Below, piece by piece: positions 1-7,302 of a stretch of DNA of 12,083 nt. The position numbers were made by a program, and so were the translations under genes. A model generated the notes under the pieces. That model ran no database searches and was not told the origin of the DNA. It saw only the letters and a program-made list of their open reading frames with translations. This DNA is from an uncultured bacterium (GTDB lineage Bacteria > UBP6 > UBA1177 > JAKLFG01). Within the stretch, counting starts at the first letter, position 1, and each line of letters starts with the position of its first letter. The stretch is taken from NCBI GenBank assembly GCA_938048925.1, contig CALITV010000139.1:1-12083 (forward strand), in the 5' to 3' direction.

Positions 1-533
1 ATGCGCCGGCGCTCCGCTGGGCCGCCGAGCGGCAAATACGCATCTCGACCAACTATCTCGACGCCGCGAAGTACCCCGAAACCGACGTGCTCATCGAACT
101 TGCCGAGTCGCGTCCCGATCTCATGACGCTCATCAAGGAACACCTGCCGAAACGAGCGATACTTATTACGAACGATCAGGCCGAATTCCTTTACACTATT
201 CTTTCCGCCGTCGTCGAGGGTGAGTTTGCTTCGGTCGAAGACCGCTTTCTGCGCAACATCAAGGACATACAGAAATCCATCGGTGATTTCGCTACCATCA
301 CCAAGAACATAGATATCCTCGCCATCAACGCCTCCATAGAAGCGGCACGCGCCGGCGAGGCAGGAAAGGGGTTCGCCGTCGTCGCCACCTCGATCAAGGA
401 CCTCGTCAAGAACAGCCGCGACACTCTCCAACATGTGCGCACCGTTCTCGAAAAACTGACGACGATCCACAAGGATATGCAGGAAACCCGTAAGAGTCTG
501 AAGCGATCCGACGAAGAGTCGAAAATCTACTGA
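1..533 (+). CDS. Chemoreceptor (MCP) signalling-tip protein, 3' part
   Basis: The frame is open from base 3 to the TGA at 531-533 (176 codons seen) and has no stop before the left edge, so the 5' end is missing. A GTG at 87 and an ATG at 123 are possible internal starts, but the upstream codons read as ordinary protein. Bases 309-386 encode the conserved hairpin tip of methyl-accepting chemotaxis proteins, with the core ILAINASIEAARAGEAGKGF then AVVA. This is the part that binds CheA and CheW. The helices on each side are short: about 30-40 residues upstream and 48 downstream, with the chain ending at KIY. A normal MCP hairpin arm is much longer and carries methylation helices, which I cannot see here. 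The segment before the tip (about bases 3-215) matches no domain I recognise. It may be a short cytosolic receptor or a protein that borrows the tip to join a chemosensory array. The MCP match is strong; the exact role is not. Confidence 0.85.
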   Translation, partial: APALRWAAERQIRISTNYLDAAKYPETDVLIELAESRPDLMTLIKEHLPKRAILITNDQAEFLYTILSAVVEGEFASVEDRFLRNIKDIQKSIGDFATITKNIDILAINASIEAARAGEAGKGFAVVATSIKDLVKNSRDTLQHVRTVLEKLTTIHKDMQETRKSLKRSDEESKIY

Positions 534-1192
534 CCGCTTCCCGAGAAGAAAAACCGCTTCATGTCCGGCGTAGGAAAGGCTATGTCGAGCACCCGCCGCG
601 CCGTATCGGTGCCATAGTTCCGTTCAACCGTATCGTAGAACTCGGTCGAGCGCATCTTGATCTCGTCGAGCGCTTTGTTCCAGTCTATCTCGCCGCGAAA
701 CCATCGCACCTGTATCTCTTCGATCTCACCGAGCAGACGGTCATAGTCTCCCCCGATACGACGGCGCGCATCTTCGTCGAATCCATTCTGAAGAAGCGCC
801 CCTTCGAAGGCCCCCTTCCAAGTTCGCTGGAAAGCTTTGCTCGCCTCTCGGAGCACCCGCTCCTGCCGCTGTTCGACCTGAGCAATCTCCCCGCCGCTTT
901 CCCCCGTATTCCCATGAGTTTGACCCTTTATGCGCTCCATATCAGAACGCAGGCTCTTCAACTGGGCCTCCAGAGAAGCAATCGAGAAGAGATCCTTTAC
1001 CGGCATGGTCCCTTCGGCGGCGGCACGGTCTTTCAGCGCGGCCGTTTCAGCCTCAATCGTCGCGACACGCGCCTCGAGAGACAAAAGCGCTTCGTCATCC
1101 GCCGAACGCAGGGACGCAACCAACGCCACCGTTGCCATCACAAAAGCGCTGAGAGAAAGAACCGTGATGCGTGTCTCAGGGTTGATGAACAT
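527..1192 (-). CDS. Membrane-anchored coiled-coil protein, unknown function
   Basis: The product is 221 residues and I do not recognise its family. Residues 10-28 form one hydrophobic helix (VLSLSAFVMATVALVASL), an N-terminal anchor. Residues 31-60 and 69-90 are rich in Ala, Glu and Leu with heptad-like spacing and should form a coiled coil. A Gly/Ser-rich break at about 91-102 leads to a second helical region (103-200) with aromatic residues (W125, W164, F165, W171, Y187). The end is FFFSGSGQ. The frame is also open up to 1225, but the ATG at 1192 is chosen because a near-perfect Shine-Dalgarno lies 9 bases before it. That start overlaps the end of the upstream 284-residue gene by 17 bases, so the two are probably cotranscribed. 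Its stop overlaps the convergent chemoreceptor gene by 7 bases. A helical envelope protein partnering the giant coiled coil is possible, but this is inference from position. Confidence 0.8.
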   Translation of the reverse strand: MFINPETRITVLSLSAFVMATVALVASLRSADDEALLSLEARVATIEAETAALKDRAAAEGTMPVKDLFSIASLEAQLKSLRSDMERIKGQTHGNTGESGGEIAQVEQRQERVLREASKAFQRTWKGAFEGALLQNGFDEDARRRIGGDYDRLLGEIEEIQVRWFRGEIDWNKALDEIKMRSTEFYDTVERNYGTDTARRVLDIAFPTPDMKRFFFSGSGQ

Positions 1193-2030
1193 CGCGGCAC
1201 ACCTCCTTCCAAGAAAGTCTTTCACGCCACCATGCCAGCATTTCGTCGGTGAACCCCGCCTTGAGAAGCGTCGCCCGCTCTCGGTCGCCCGTGCTTCGTT
1301 TCAGCAGGGCAAGGAGCGGTGCCGTTTTCTCGTCGAAAGACCGAGCATCGGCGCTTTTCTCTCCGAAGACCTCGCGCCATAGCGAGGCGGACCGCTCGCT
1401 GTCGTCGGGAGCGGGGATACAGCGGTTCGTCCATAAACGCTCATGGAGCGCACCTCCGGTGAACTCTCTAACGCTCAAAAACGCCGTCACCGAGAAGTTC
1501 TTCGTGAATCCACGGCTCGCCAATGTCACCGGTTGATCGGCAATCAACAGGAGCGGGAGATCGGCGCGACGCTTCTCTATGGAAAACAACAGGGAGTACA
1601 CCCCCGCGGCAAAGGACACCCTTACCTCGACATAACCGCTGACTCCTTGGAGATCGAAGAATCCTTTGCGTTCGCCGTTTATCGCAAGGGTTCCCTTTTC
1701 GGCTCCGTCGAGCACGAATGTGATGGTGCGCTGAGCAGGAATGTCCACATGCACGGGAAGATAAACCACATTCGTTCCGGCGGCCGAAAGATACGGTGCG
1801 ACCGGAAGGAGCACCGCACCGCGTCCTTTCAGCGGAAGACGATATCTGGCAAGGAAAATGTCTTTGCTCCGATCAGAACGGTCAACGGTTATCCACGAGG
1901 AGAAAGATTCTATCGGTTCGTAGAAAATGCGATAGTATTCAACGGGAGCGAGCGAGGAACGAGCGCTGAGCATCAACCAAAAAAAGACGGGGAGCACCGT
2001 CAATGCTCCCCGCATAAAGGAACGAAACAT
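1176..2030 (-). CDS. Exported protein of unknown function, 284 residues
   Basis: I do not recognise this protein. An N-terminal hydrophobic stretch (about residues 5-22, ending FFWLML) after basic residues looks like a signal peptide or signal anchor; a cleavage site near residues 24-28 is possible. Residues 30-185 are rich in V, F, Y and L in short alternating runs, suggesting a mostly beta domain, perhaps a beta-sandwich. Residues 210-284 are charged and helical. The start is uncertain: a TTG at 2036 precedes the ATG at 2030, and another ATG lies at 2015. I chose 2030. No strong ribosome site is seen, so translation may be coupled to the giant gene, whose stop codon lies only 8 bases upstream. 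The first codons coincide with an intrinsic-terminator-like hairpin and T-run (1979-2012). The 3' end overlaps the 221-residue gene by 17 bases. Being a gene is well supported; the function is not. Confidence 0.75.
   Translation of the reverse strand: MFRSFMRGALTVLPVFFWLMLSARSSLAPVEYYRIFYEPIESFSSWITVDRSDRSKDIFLARYRLPLKGRGAVLLPVAPYLSAAGTNVVYLPVHVDIPAQRTITFVLDGAEKGTLAINGERKGFFDLQGVSGYVEVRVSFAAGVYSLLFSIEKRRADLPLLLIADQPVTLASRGFTKNFSVTAFLSVREFTGGALHERLWTNRCIPAPDDSERSASLWREVFGEKSADARSFDEKTAPLLALLKRSTGDRERATLLKAGFTDEMLAWWRERLSWKEVCRDVHQP
1201..1208 (-). promoter_or_regulatory. Strong Shine-Dalgarno for the 221-residue gene
   Basis: The minus strand reads AAGGAGGT, a near-exact anti-16S match, 9 bases before the ATG at 1192. 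It lies within the last codons of the preceding gene. It decides the start at 1192 over the longer frame beginning at 1225, and it suggests independent, efficient initiation of this gene despite the overlap. Confidence 0.8.
1979..2012 (-). terminator. Intrinsic terminator-like hairpin inside coding sequence
   Basis: On the minus strand a 9-bp perfect, GC-rich stem (CGGGGAGCA pairing with TGCTCCCCG, bases 1988-2012) with a 7-base loop is followed two bases later by seven Ts (1979-1985). This is the classical Rho-independent terminator layout. It begins 26 bases after the stop of the giant coiled-coil gene but falls within codons 7-18 of the next gene; the T-run encodes the Phe-Phe of its signal peptide. 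It could end most giant-gene transcripts, with read-through only when ribosomes translate the following gene. The sequence is plain; its activity is inferred. Confidence 0.65.
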
Positions 2031-2038
2031 CGGCAACG

Positions 2039-5000
2039 CTACTTGATCTCTTCGAGCAACGCGCGCGCCTTCAGGAAGTACTCGTCGGTGACGAGAAGGC
2101 TCTTAATGAGTTGCTGGAGAAGTTTACGGGCCCGAGTCTTGTCCGACTCCTTGGCACCGAAAGCGTCCCAGTATATCGCCTTCGCCTTCGAACTGATAGA
2201 ATCAAGGCCGCTCTTCGCCGTCTTATCGTCGCGATTGAGATAGAGTGCCTGCACGAACAGATCGCGCGCCGCCGCCAAATCGTTTTCGTTGAGTTTGTCA
2301 AGACCAGATCGCGCCAACACATCGGCCAATTGAGCCTCTATCTTTTTAGTCGTCTCGGTAAGTTCCAGATCGCGTTTCGACTCGATTTTATAAGGTTCCT
2401 TATAGCGCGACTGCACCAGTTTGAGCTCCTCGGCGGATATGGCATCGAGTTTCTTCTGATACTCTGCATCTATCGCTGCTTTTTTCTTGCGCGCTTCTTC
2501 TTTGTCCTTCGCCGCATCTTCTTCCCGTTTGGCCTTCATGCGCTCGATCTCGTCGCGGAGTTTCTGCTCCTCGTCCTTCATCTTGGACTGCTTCTTGTCC
2601 CACTCTTCTTTTTCTTTCGCCAAGATCGCTTGCCGCTTTTCTTTTCGTTTATCCTTTTCGGCGAGCAGCTTGTCGCGCTGCGCCATCAGGTCCTGTTTCT
2701 GTTTTTCCCGCTCGTTCTTGTCCTTTATTTCCATCTGCTCATACTTCTCGACGACCTTCCTTTTGGCTTCCTCGTAAGCAGCCGTCTCTTTTTCCTGCCG
2801 CTCGCGCCACGCCTTCTCCTTTTTCTGCGACTCGGCTTGGAATCTGACTTTCGCATCATCGAGTTTCTTTGCCCATTCGGCATTCGCGACGGCGATGTCG
2901 TTCTGCGCCTTCTCTATTTCTTTGGTCAAGTCGGCTATCCGTTGGCGAATACCGGCGGTACGGTCATCGAACGCCTTCTTGCGCCGTTCCTTTTCTTCGT
3001 CCCAGCGCTTGTACTCCTCGGCGCGTTTCTTCTGCCGTTCTGCTATCTTGGCATCTCGCTCCTTCTGGGCATCGGCAACTGCTTTGTCAATACTCTTCCT
3101 AAAGCGGTCTTTCTCCGCAAGGAAGGCCTTGTATTCCTTCTCGGCAACCGCCTTCTGCGCCTTTTTCTCCTTTTCGAACTTTTTGTTTTCGTCCTGAAGT
3201 CGTTTGTTCTCGGTGACATTCTTCGTATCGAGTTCGGTCATCTTCGTTTCGTAGGCTTCGTCTATCGCGGCAACTGCTTTAGCGAGGATCTCCTCGCGTG
3301 CCTGCTCATGTTTCTCGAGCGCTTTCGTAACCGCCGCCAATTCGGCATTTAACTTCTTGTATTCTTTCGCCCGCTCGGCATCGAGTGCCGCGATCTCTTT
3401 CTTGATGTTCTTGGCGAAGCCTTTGTCAAGAGCGTCCCTTTCTTTTGCCGCCGCCGTTTTCATTTTCATGAGCACCGACGCCTTTTCGGCTTTTTCCGCG
3501 GCGAGTTTCTTGATCTCGGCCTGCAACGCCGCCTTCTGCGCTGCATATTTTTCACCGATTTTCTTGATTTCCGCCTTCAACACCGCATCGAATCCCTTGG
3601 TCTGCGCGAGCACCGCAGCCTTTTGTTTCTCGATATCCTCTATCTTTTGCCGTCCGGCTGCCTCGATGCCTTTCATTTTCTCCGCCTTATCGGCGAGGAG
3701 CGCCTTCTTCTGCCCTTCGAGAGCGGCGAGTCTCTCGGCGAACGGTTTGCGAGTCTCTTCCAGCTTATCCTTGTCCACCTTGGCACTGCGCTTTTCCCAG
3801 CCCTTTATTTCCTTGCGCACCGCAGCGATTTTCGCGCCGAGTGCAGCGATGTCGGCTGATATCTTGCCCTTTTCTGACTTCGCCTCTTCCTCGATTTTGC
3901 CCACCAGCATCGCTTTCTGTTCCTTGAGCGACTTGATCTCGGCCGCTTTTTCGGCAAGAACCGCCGCCTGCCGTTGCTTTACCGATTTGAGGATCGCGTT
4001 CACCTTGCGATCTATCTCGGCCGCTCCCGACTTGAGCGCTTTTTCGCGCTGAGCCGACCCGATCTTTTGTGCTTTAATCACCTCTGCGACCTTCTTCTGG
4101 TGCGCCTTCAGAGCCTTCTCCTTATCGTTCTCTATCGCCCGTATCTTTTTCTGGATCTCCAGCGTCTCTTTCGCCTTTTCCGCCTCGAACTTGTCCAATT
4201 TCTCCTTGTTCTGGGCGATCTGCCGTTCATACCCCGATTTTTTCATCTGGATGGTGCGGTTCGCCGACTCTTCGGTGAACTTCAGTTTGCGGTCAAGCGA
4301 GCCCTCATCCATCTCTATCTTGCGCATCGCCGCTTGGTGCTCGCGTTCCGCCTTTGCGAGTTCCGCCTTGTTGTTCTTGAGTTCCACCTTCTTGTCTTGG
4401 AACGATTGTATTTCGTTGGTTTTCGCCACGCGGATGGCGTCAAGGAGTTCCTGTATCTTATTCACCTCCTCAACCTTTTTGTCCTCGAGTTCGGCGATCT
4501 CCTGATTCATCTTGTCAACGAGCGCGTCAACGCTATAGGGCTGCATCTGGCGTGCATACTTCTCATCTATCGCCGCGAGATCTTTATTGAGTTTTTCTAT
4601 CTGCTCGTCGAAACTCCTCGCTATCGCCGCCTCCTCTTGGCCGAGTCTCGCCAGTTCCTTGCCGAACTCCTCTTCTTTCTTCGACGCATCTTGCATCTCT
4701 TTGTCCAGTTCCGCCTGCAGACGGGCCCGTTCCGCCTCCGCCTCGCGCTGGACTTGTTCCTCGACCTTGGCGAGACGCTCGGCATATTTGTTCTCGACGC
4801 CTGCTATCTTCTCTTCGATCTTGTTGGCCTCTTCGGCCCTTTTGGTGTCGTACTTCGCGTCGGTCTCGGCAAGGCGCGCCTTCTTCTGGTCGAGATCGCT
4901 GAGGAGCGCCGACTCCTGCGCCATGAGTTTCTCGATTTCCTTGTTGACAATATCGCCCCAATTCGCCTTGAGGTTTTCGAGCGCTTCCGCTAGTTTGTTT

Positions 5001-7183
5001 CTTTCGGTGATAATGTTATCCTCTATCTTCGCGACCCGCTGCGCATAGTCGTCCTCCAAGCGGGCTTTTATCTCCTCGAGCGCCGCTTTCTCGCGATCTA
5101 TCTTCTCGTCGAACACGGCGACATTCTGGAGCGCTGCTTCGTTCTTCTGGCGTAGTTCGTTCTCTTTGGCGTTCTTTTCCGCCTCTTCGGCATCCGCTGC
5201 TTTCGCAATGGCGTTTTGGATCTGAAGGATTTTCGACTCGTACTCTTGGTCAAGTTTGGCGAGCTCGTTTTCCGCCTTCATTATCTGCTGTTCAAGCGCC
5301 TGCAGTTTTGCTTCCTGCTCCTTAGTGAGGTCGTTTTCTTTCTTAGATCTCAACTGCTCGGTCTCGTCGCCGTGCTTTCCGACCGCCGCCTCAAGCTGTT
5401 GCTTCTTAGTGGTGAGTTCTTTCAATTTCGCCTGATATTCCTGCTCCGCCTTCTGCTGGGCCTGCGCCTTGTCACTCTGGTATTTTGCATCAACGGCGCT
5501 TCGCTCTTTCTCGATATCCTCTTGAAACTTTCCCATCTTCTCGGCCGACTTGGCCATGAAATCTTCGATTTCCTTGTCAAACTTCGCAAGATCGGCCTGT
5601 CGTTTCGATTCTTCCTGGTCGTACTTGCCGAGCTGGCTGTTGAGTTGATCGAATTTCTTTTGGTATTCTCTCTCTACCTCGACGGCGTACTTGCGATCCT
5701 CGTCTTCGTTCTTCATGCGGATCGCCTCGAGTTCCGAGAGTTTCGCCCGCTCCGCCTTGTCGAACTCGTCGTTCATCTGTTGAAGTTTTTCGTTCTGCTC
5801 CGTCCGTTGCGCCTCTTTTTCCTTGCGGCGCTTCTCTATTTCGGCGATCTTGTCGGCAACCTTTTTTCCCTCGGCGTCTTCCCACTCTTTCTGTTTGTTG
5901 TAGTACGCGTCTTTTTCTTCCTGTAGCCTTTTGCGCACCTCACTGTATTTCTTCTCAATCTCGTCTATCTCCTTCTGTTGCGCCTCTTCGCGTGCTTTGT
6001 TCGATGTCTTGATGACCCCTTTTTCGCGCTGTTCGATCATGGTTATCTGACTCTCGAGCTTCACAATGTCTTGCTCGAGGGTCGAGTCGTCCTTTTCCCA
6101 CTGATATTTGAGGCCCTGTATCTTCTCTTTGACCGCTTTTTCGGCCTCCTTCTGCATCGCCACGAACTCCTGAAGTTTCTTCTCCTTCTCGGCGATAGCC
6201 GCCTCCCGGTCCTTGATCCGATCGTTAACCCACTTGTCCACCTCGGCCTGTTTGTCGATGCGCCACTTGCGCGCCTCCTCTATCTTTCGCTTGAACTGAT
6301 TATGGATTGAGTCAACCGCCGCGAGATCCTCTTCGTTCGGCTTCCGGTACACCGTCCGGTCAATGGAGACCTTCTGAATCACCATAAGCCGGTATCCGGC
6401 ATCCCTGATCTGCGTGTCGAGGTCAAGGAGCGCCTTGAGCAGCCGCTCCGCCTTGGAGTAATCGCGTGAAGAGACAGCATCCTCGGCTGCGGAAAGTCCC
6501 TTCTTGATATTTACGACATTTTCATAGTAACGTTTTGCGTCATCATTCTGGCTGCATTTACAGTTCATCTCATTCGCAGCGCGATAGAAGGTCTCCTCGG
6601 CTCCGGACAGATCGCCCTTCTTGTAGAGCGTCATTCCCTTCTTTATCTCTTCCTTCACTTCCGAATAAGAGTAGGTTTTCGAAGCGCTCGCGGTGGAACG
6701 GCGCGAGGAAGAAGAGGATTCTCCGTCGGAAGAACTTCCTTTCGCGTACTTCGCCACCAGTTTGTTCACCGTCGCGAGCATCTTCGCCGCGATGTCTTCC
6801 TCGTCCGCGTCCGAATCGTATTCTATGCTGTCTGAACCGAGTTTCTTTCCCGACCCCGCCGTAAGATAGACGGTGATCGCCTCTTTGGTGAGTTTGCTGA
6901 GAAGATAGTAATCGGCTTCCGCCTCCTTCGCGACCTTGAGCATGCAGGTGAGATCGTCCTTACACTTGGCGGCATCTTTCGGAGAAAGTTCTTTCTCATA
7001 GTTGATCGCCTTGACCCCTTTTATGGAGGAAAGAAGCAAAGAGAAGTTCCCGAACACCGCGGAGGCGGCTCTCTCCTCGGACTTCTTGGCGGCGATCGGC
7101 ATCACGATCATCCGCTCTTGGGCGAGAAGCAGAGACGAAGCGAGCAATGTCACCAGTGCTGACAAGAAAAGAGTTCTTTTCAC
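2039..7183 (-). CDS. Giant exported coiled-coil protein with TolB-like N-domain
   Basis: The protein has 1714 residues. It starts with GTG at 7183 behind a strong ribosome site; the frame is open to 7306 but the extra 41 residues do not look native. Residues 1-21 are a Sec signal peptide with likely cleavage after SLLLA. Residues 24-147 resemble the TolB-N/CsgG-like domain found in envelope proteins (C74 and C80 may pair). A Ser-rich linker (149-168) leads to TPR-like helices (about 175-260, with C208 and C210). Residues about 295-1595 are continuous heptad-type coiled coil rich in E, K, A and Q. They contain no cysteine and only two prolines (P882, P1147). Residues 1614-1714 are again TPR-like. 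There are no ATPase heads, so it is not an SMC/Rad50 relative. If unfolded as one rod, 1300 residues would span about 190 nm, so it probably lies along the periplasm or folds back. A scaffold, spacer or filament role is inferred. It is first in an operon with two other envelope proteins. Confidence 0.88.
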   Translation of the reverse strand: MKRTLFLSALVTLLASSLLLAQERMIVMPIAAKKSEERAASAVFGNFSLLLSSIKGVKAINYEKELSPKDAAKCKDDLTCMLKVAKEAEADYYLLSKLTKEAITVYLTAGSGKKLGSDSIEYDSDADEEDIAAKMLATVNKLVAKYAKGSSSDGESSSSSRRSTASASKTYSYSEVKEEIKKGMTLYKKGDLSGAEETFYRAANEMNCKCSQNDDAKRYYENVVNIKKGLSAAEDAVSSRDYSKAERLLKALLDLDTQIRDAGYRLMVIQKVSIDRTVYRKPNEEDLAAVDSIHNQFKRKIEEARKWRIDKQAEVDKWVNDRIKDREAAIAEKEKKLQEFVAMQKEAEKAVKEKIQGLKYQWEKDDSTLEQDIVKLESQITMIEQREKGVIKTSNKAREEAQQKEIDEIEKKYSEVRKRLQEEKDAYYNKQKEWEDAEGKKVADKIAEIEKRRKEKEAQRTEQNEKLQQMNDEFDKAERAKLSELEAIRMKNEDEDRKYAVEVEREYQKKFDQLNSQLGKYDQEESKRQADLAKFDKEIEDFMAKSAEKMGKFQEDIEKERSAVDAKYQSDKAQAQQKAEQEYQAKLKELTTKKQQLEAAVGKHGDETEQLRSKKENDLTKEQEAKLQALEQQIMKAENELAKLDQEYESKILQIQNAIAKAADAEEAEKNAKENELRQKNEAALQNVAVFDEKIDREKAALEEIKARLEDDYAQRVAKIEDNIITERNKLAEALENLKANWGDIVNKEIEKLMAQESALLSDLDQKKARLAETDAKYDTKRAEEANKIEEKIAGVENKYAERLAKVEEQVQREAEAERARLQAELDKEMQDASKKEEEFGKELARLGQEEAAIARSFDEQIEKLNKDLAAIDEKYARQMQPYSVDALVDKMNQEIAELEDKKVEEVNKIQELLDAIRVAKTNEIQSFQDKKVELKNNKAELAKAEREHQAAMRKIEMDEGSLDRKLKFTEESANRTIQMKKSGYERQIAQNKEKLDKFEAEKAKETLEIQKKIRAIENDKEKALKAHQKKVAEVIKAQKIGSAQREKALKSGAAEIDRKVNAILKSVKQRQAAVLAEKAAEIKSLKEQKAMLVGKIEEEAKSEKGKISADIAALGAKIAAVRKEIKGWEKRSAKVDKDKLEETRKPFAERLAALEGQKKALLADKAEKMKGIEAAGRQKIEDIEKQKAAVLAQTKGFDAVLKAEIKKIGEKYAAQKAALQAEIKKLAAEKAEKASVLMKMKTAAAKERDALDKGFAKNIKKEIAALDAERAKEYKKLNAELAAVTKALEKHEQAREEILAKAVAAIDEAYETKMTELDTKNVTENKRLQDENKKFEKEKKAQKAVAEKEYKAFLAEKDRFRKSIDKAVADAQKERDAKIAERQKKRAEEYKRWDEEKERRKKAFDDRTAGIRQRIADLTKEIEKAQNDIAVANAEWAKKLDDAKVRFQAESQKKEKAWRERQEKETAAYEEAKRKVVEKYEQMEIKDKNEREKQKQDLMAQRDKLLAEKDKRKEKRQAILAKEKEEWDKKQSKMKDEEQKLRDEIERMKAKREEDAAKDKEEARKKKAAIDAEYQKKLDAISAEELKLVQSRYKEPYKIESKRDLELTETTKKIEAQLADVLARSGLDKLNENDLAAARDLFVQALYLNRDDKTAKSGLDSISSKAKAIYWDAFGAKESDKTRARKLLQQLIKSLLVTDEYFLKARALLEEIK

Positions 7184-7187
7184 GGGG

Positions 7188-7195
7188 CCCTCCTT
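7188..7195 (-). promoter_or_regulatory. Shine-Dalgarno that sets the giant gene's GTG start
   Basis: The minus strand reads AAGGAGGG, followed by CCCC and the GTG at 7183. Together with the signal peptide that begins exactly there (KRTLFLSALVTLLASSLLLA), it fixes the start and rules out the longer frame that opens at 7306. Confidence 0.85.
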
Positions 7196-7256
7196 AAGCG
7201 ATGTATCTCTTCGAAATCTATAACCATTTCTTGAACGAGCAGTCTCTTCGCAATGC

Positions 7257-7285
7257 AGAATATCCACCTGTCCTAAAAAAGTCAA
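7257..7285 (-). promoter_or_regulatory. Sigma-70-type promoter for the giant-gene operon
   Basis: On the minus strand, TTGACT (7280-7285; five of six matches to TTGACA) is followed after exactly 17 bases by TATTCT (7257-7262; four of six to TATAAT). Transcription would begin near 7250 and leave a leader of about 67 bases before the GTG at 7183. It lies in the only gap of any size between the minus-strand genes (7184-7302), just after the stop of the M23-like gene. No clear terminator precedes it, so read-through from the upstream operon is also possible. The match is good by eye but unproven. Confidence 0.6.
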
Positions 7286-7302
7286 CCTTTTTACGAACAT
7301 TT

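Noticed and set aside
1..123. ATG at base 1 opening a + strand frame
   Set aside because: It stops near 123, reads as Arg/Pro/Thr-rich shadow and is not the frame of the chemoreceptor gene.
1443..2243. + strand frame of 266 codons
   Set aside because: It is antisense to the 284-residue gene and the giant gene's end, with no ribosome site or recognisable domain. The minus-strand gene has a signal peptide and fits the operon spacing.
2111..3352. Long + strand frame (413 codons) rich in Leu, Phe and Arg
   Set aside because: It is the mirror of the Glu/Lys-rich coiled coil: GAG and AAG codons read backwards give CTC and CTT, so stops are rare. It has no ribosome site or domain. The same holds for + frames at 3357-4052, 3974-4993 and 5216-5926.
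7206..7250. Two copies of CGAAGAGA (minus strand) in the leader of the giant gene, about 37 bases apart
   Set aside because: An 8-base repeat in a single short leader can arise by chance, and no inverted symmetry or known operator pattern is visible.
7275..7293. A/T-only hairpin (AAAAAG pairing with CTTTTT) after the M23-like gene
   Set aside because: The stem is short and almost all A-T, too weak for a terminator, and it overlaps the -35 element of the promoter candidate.
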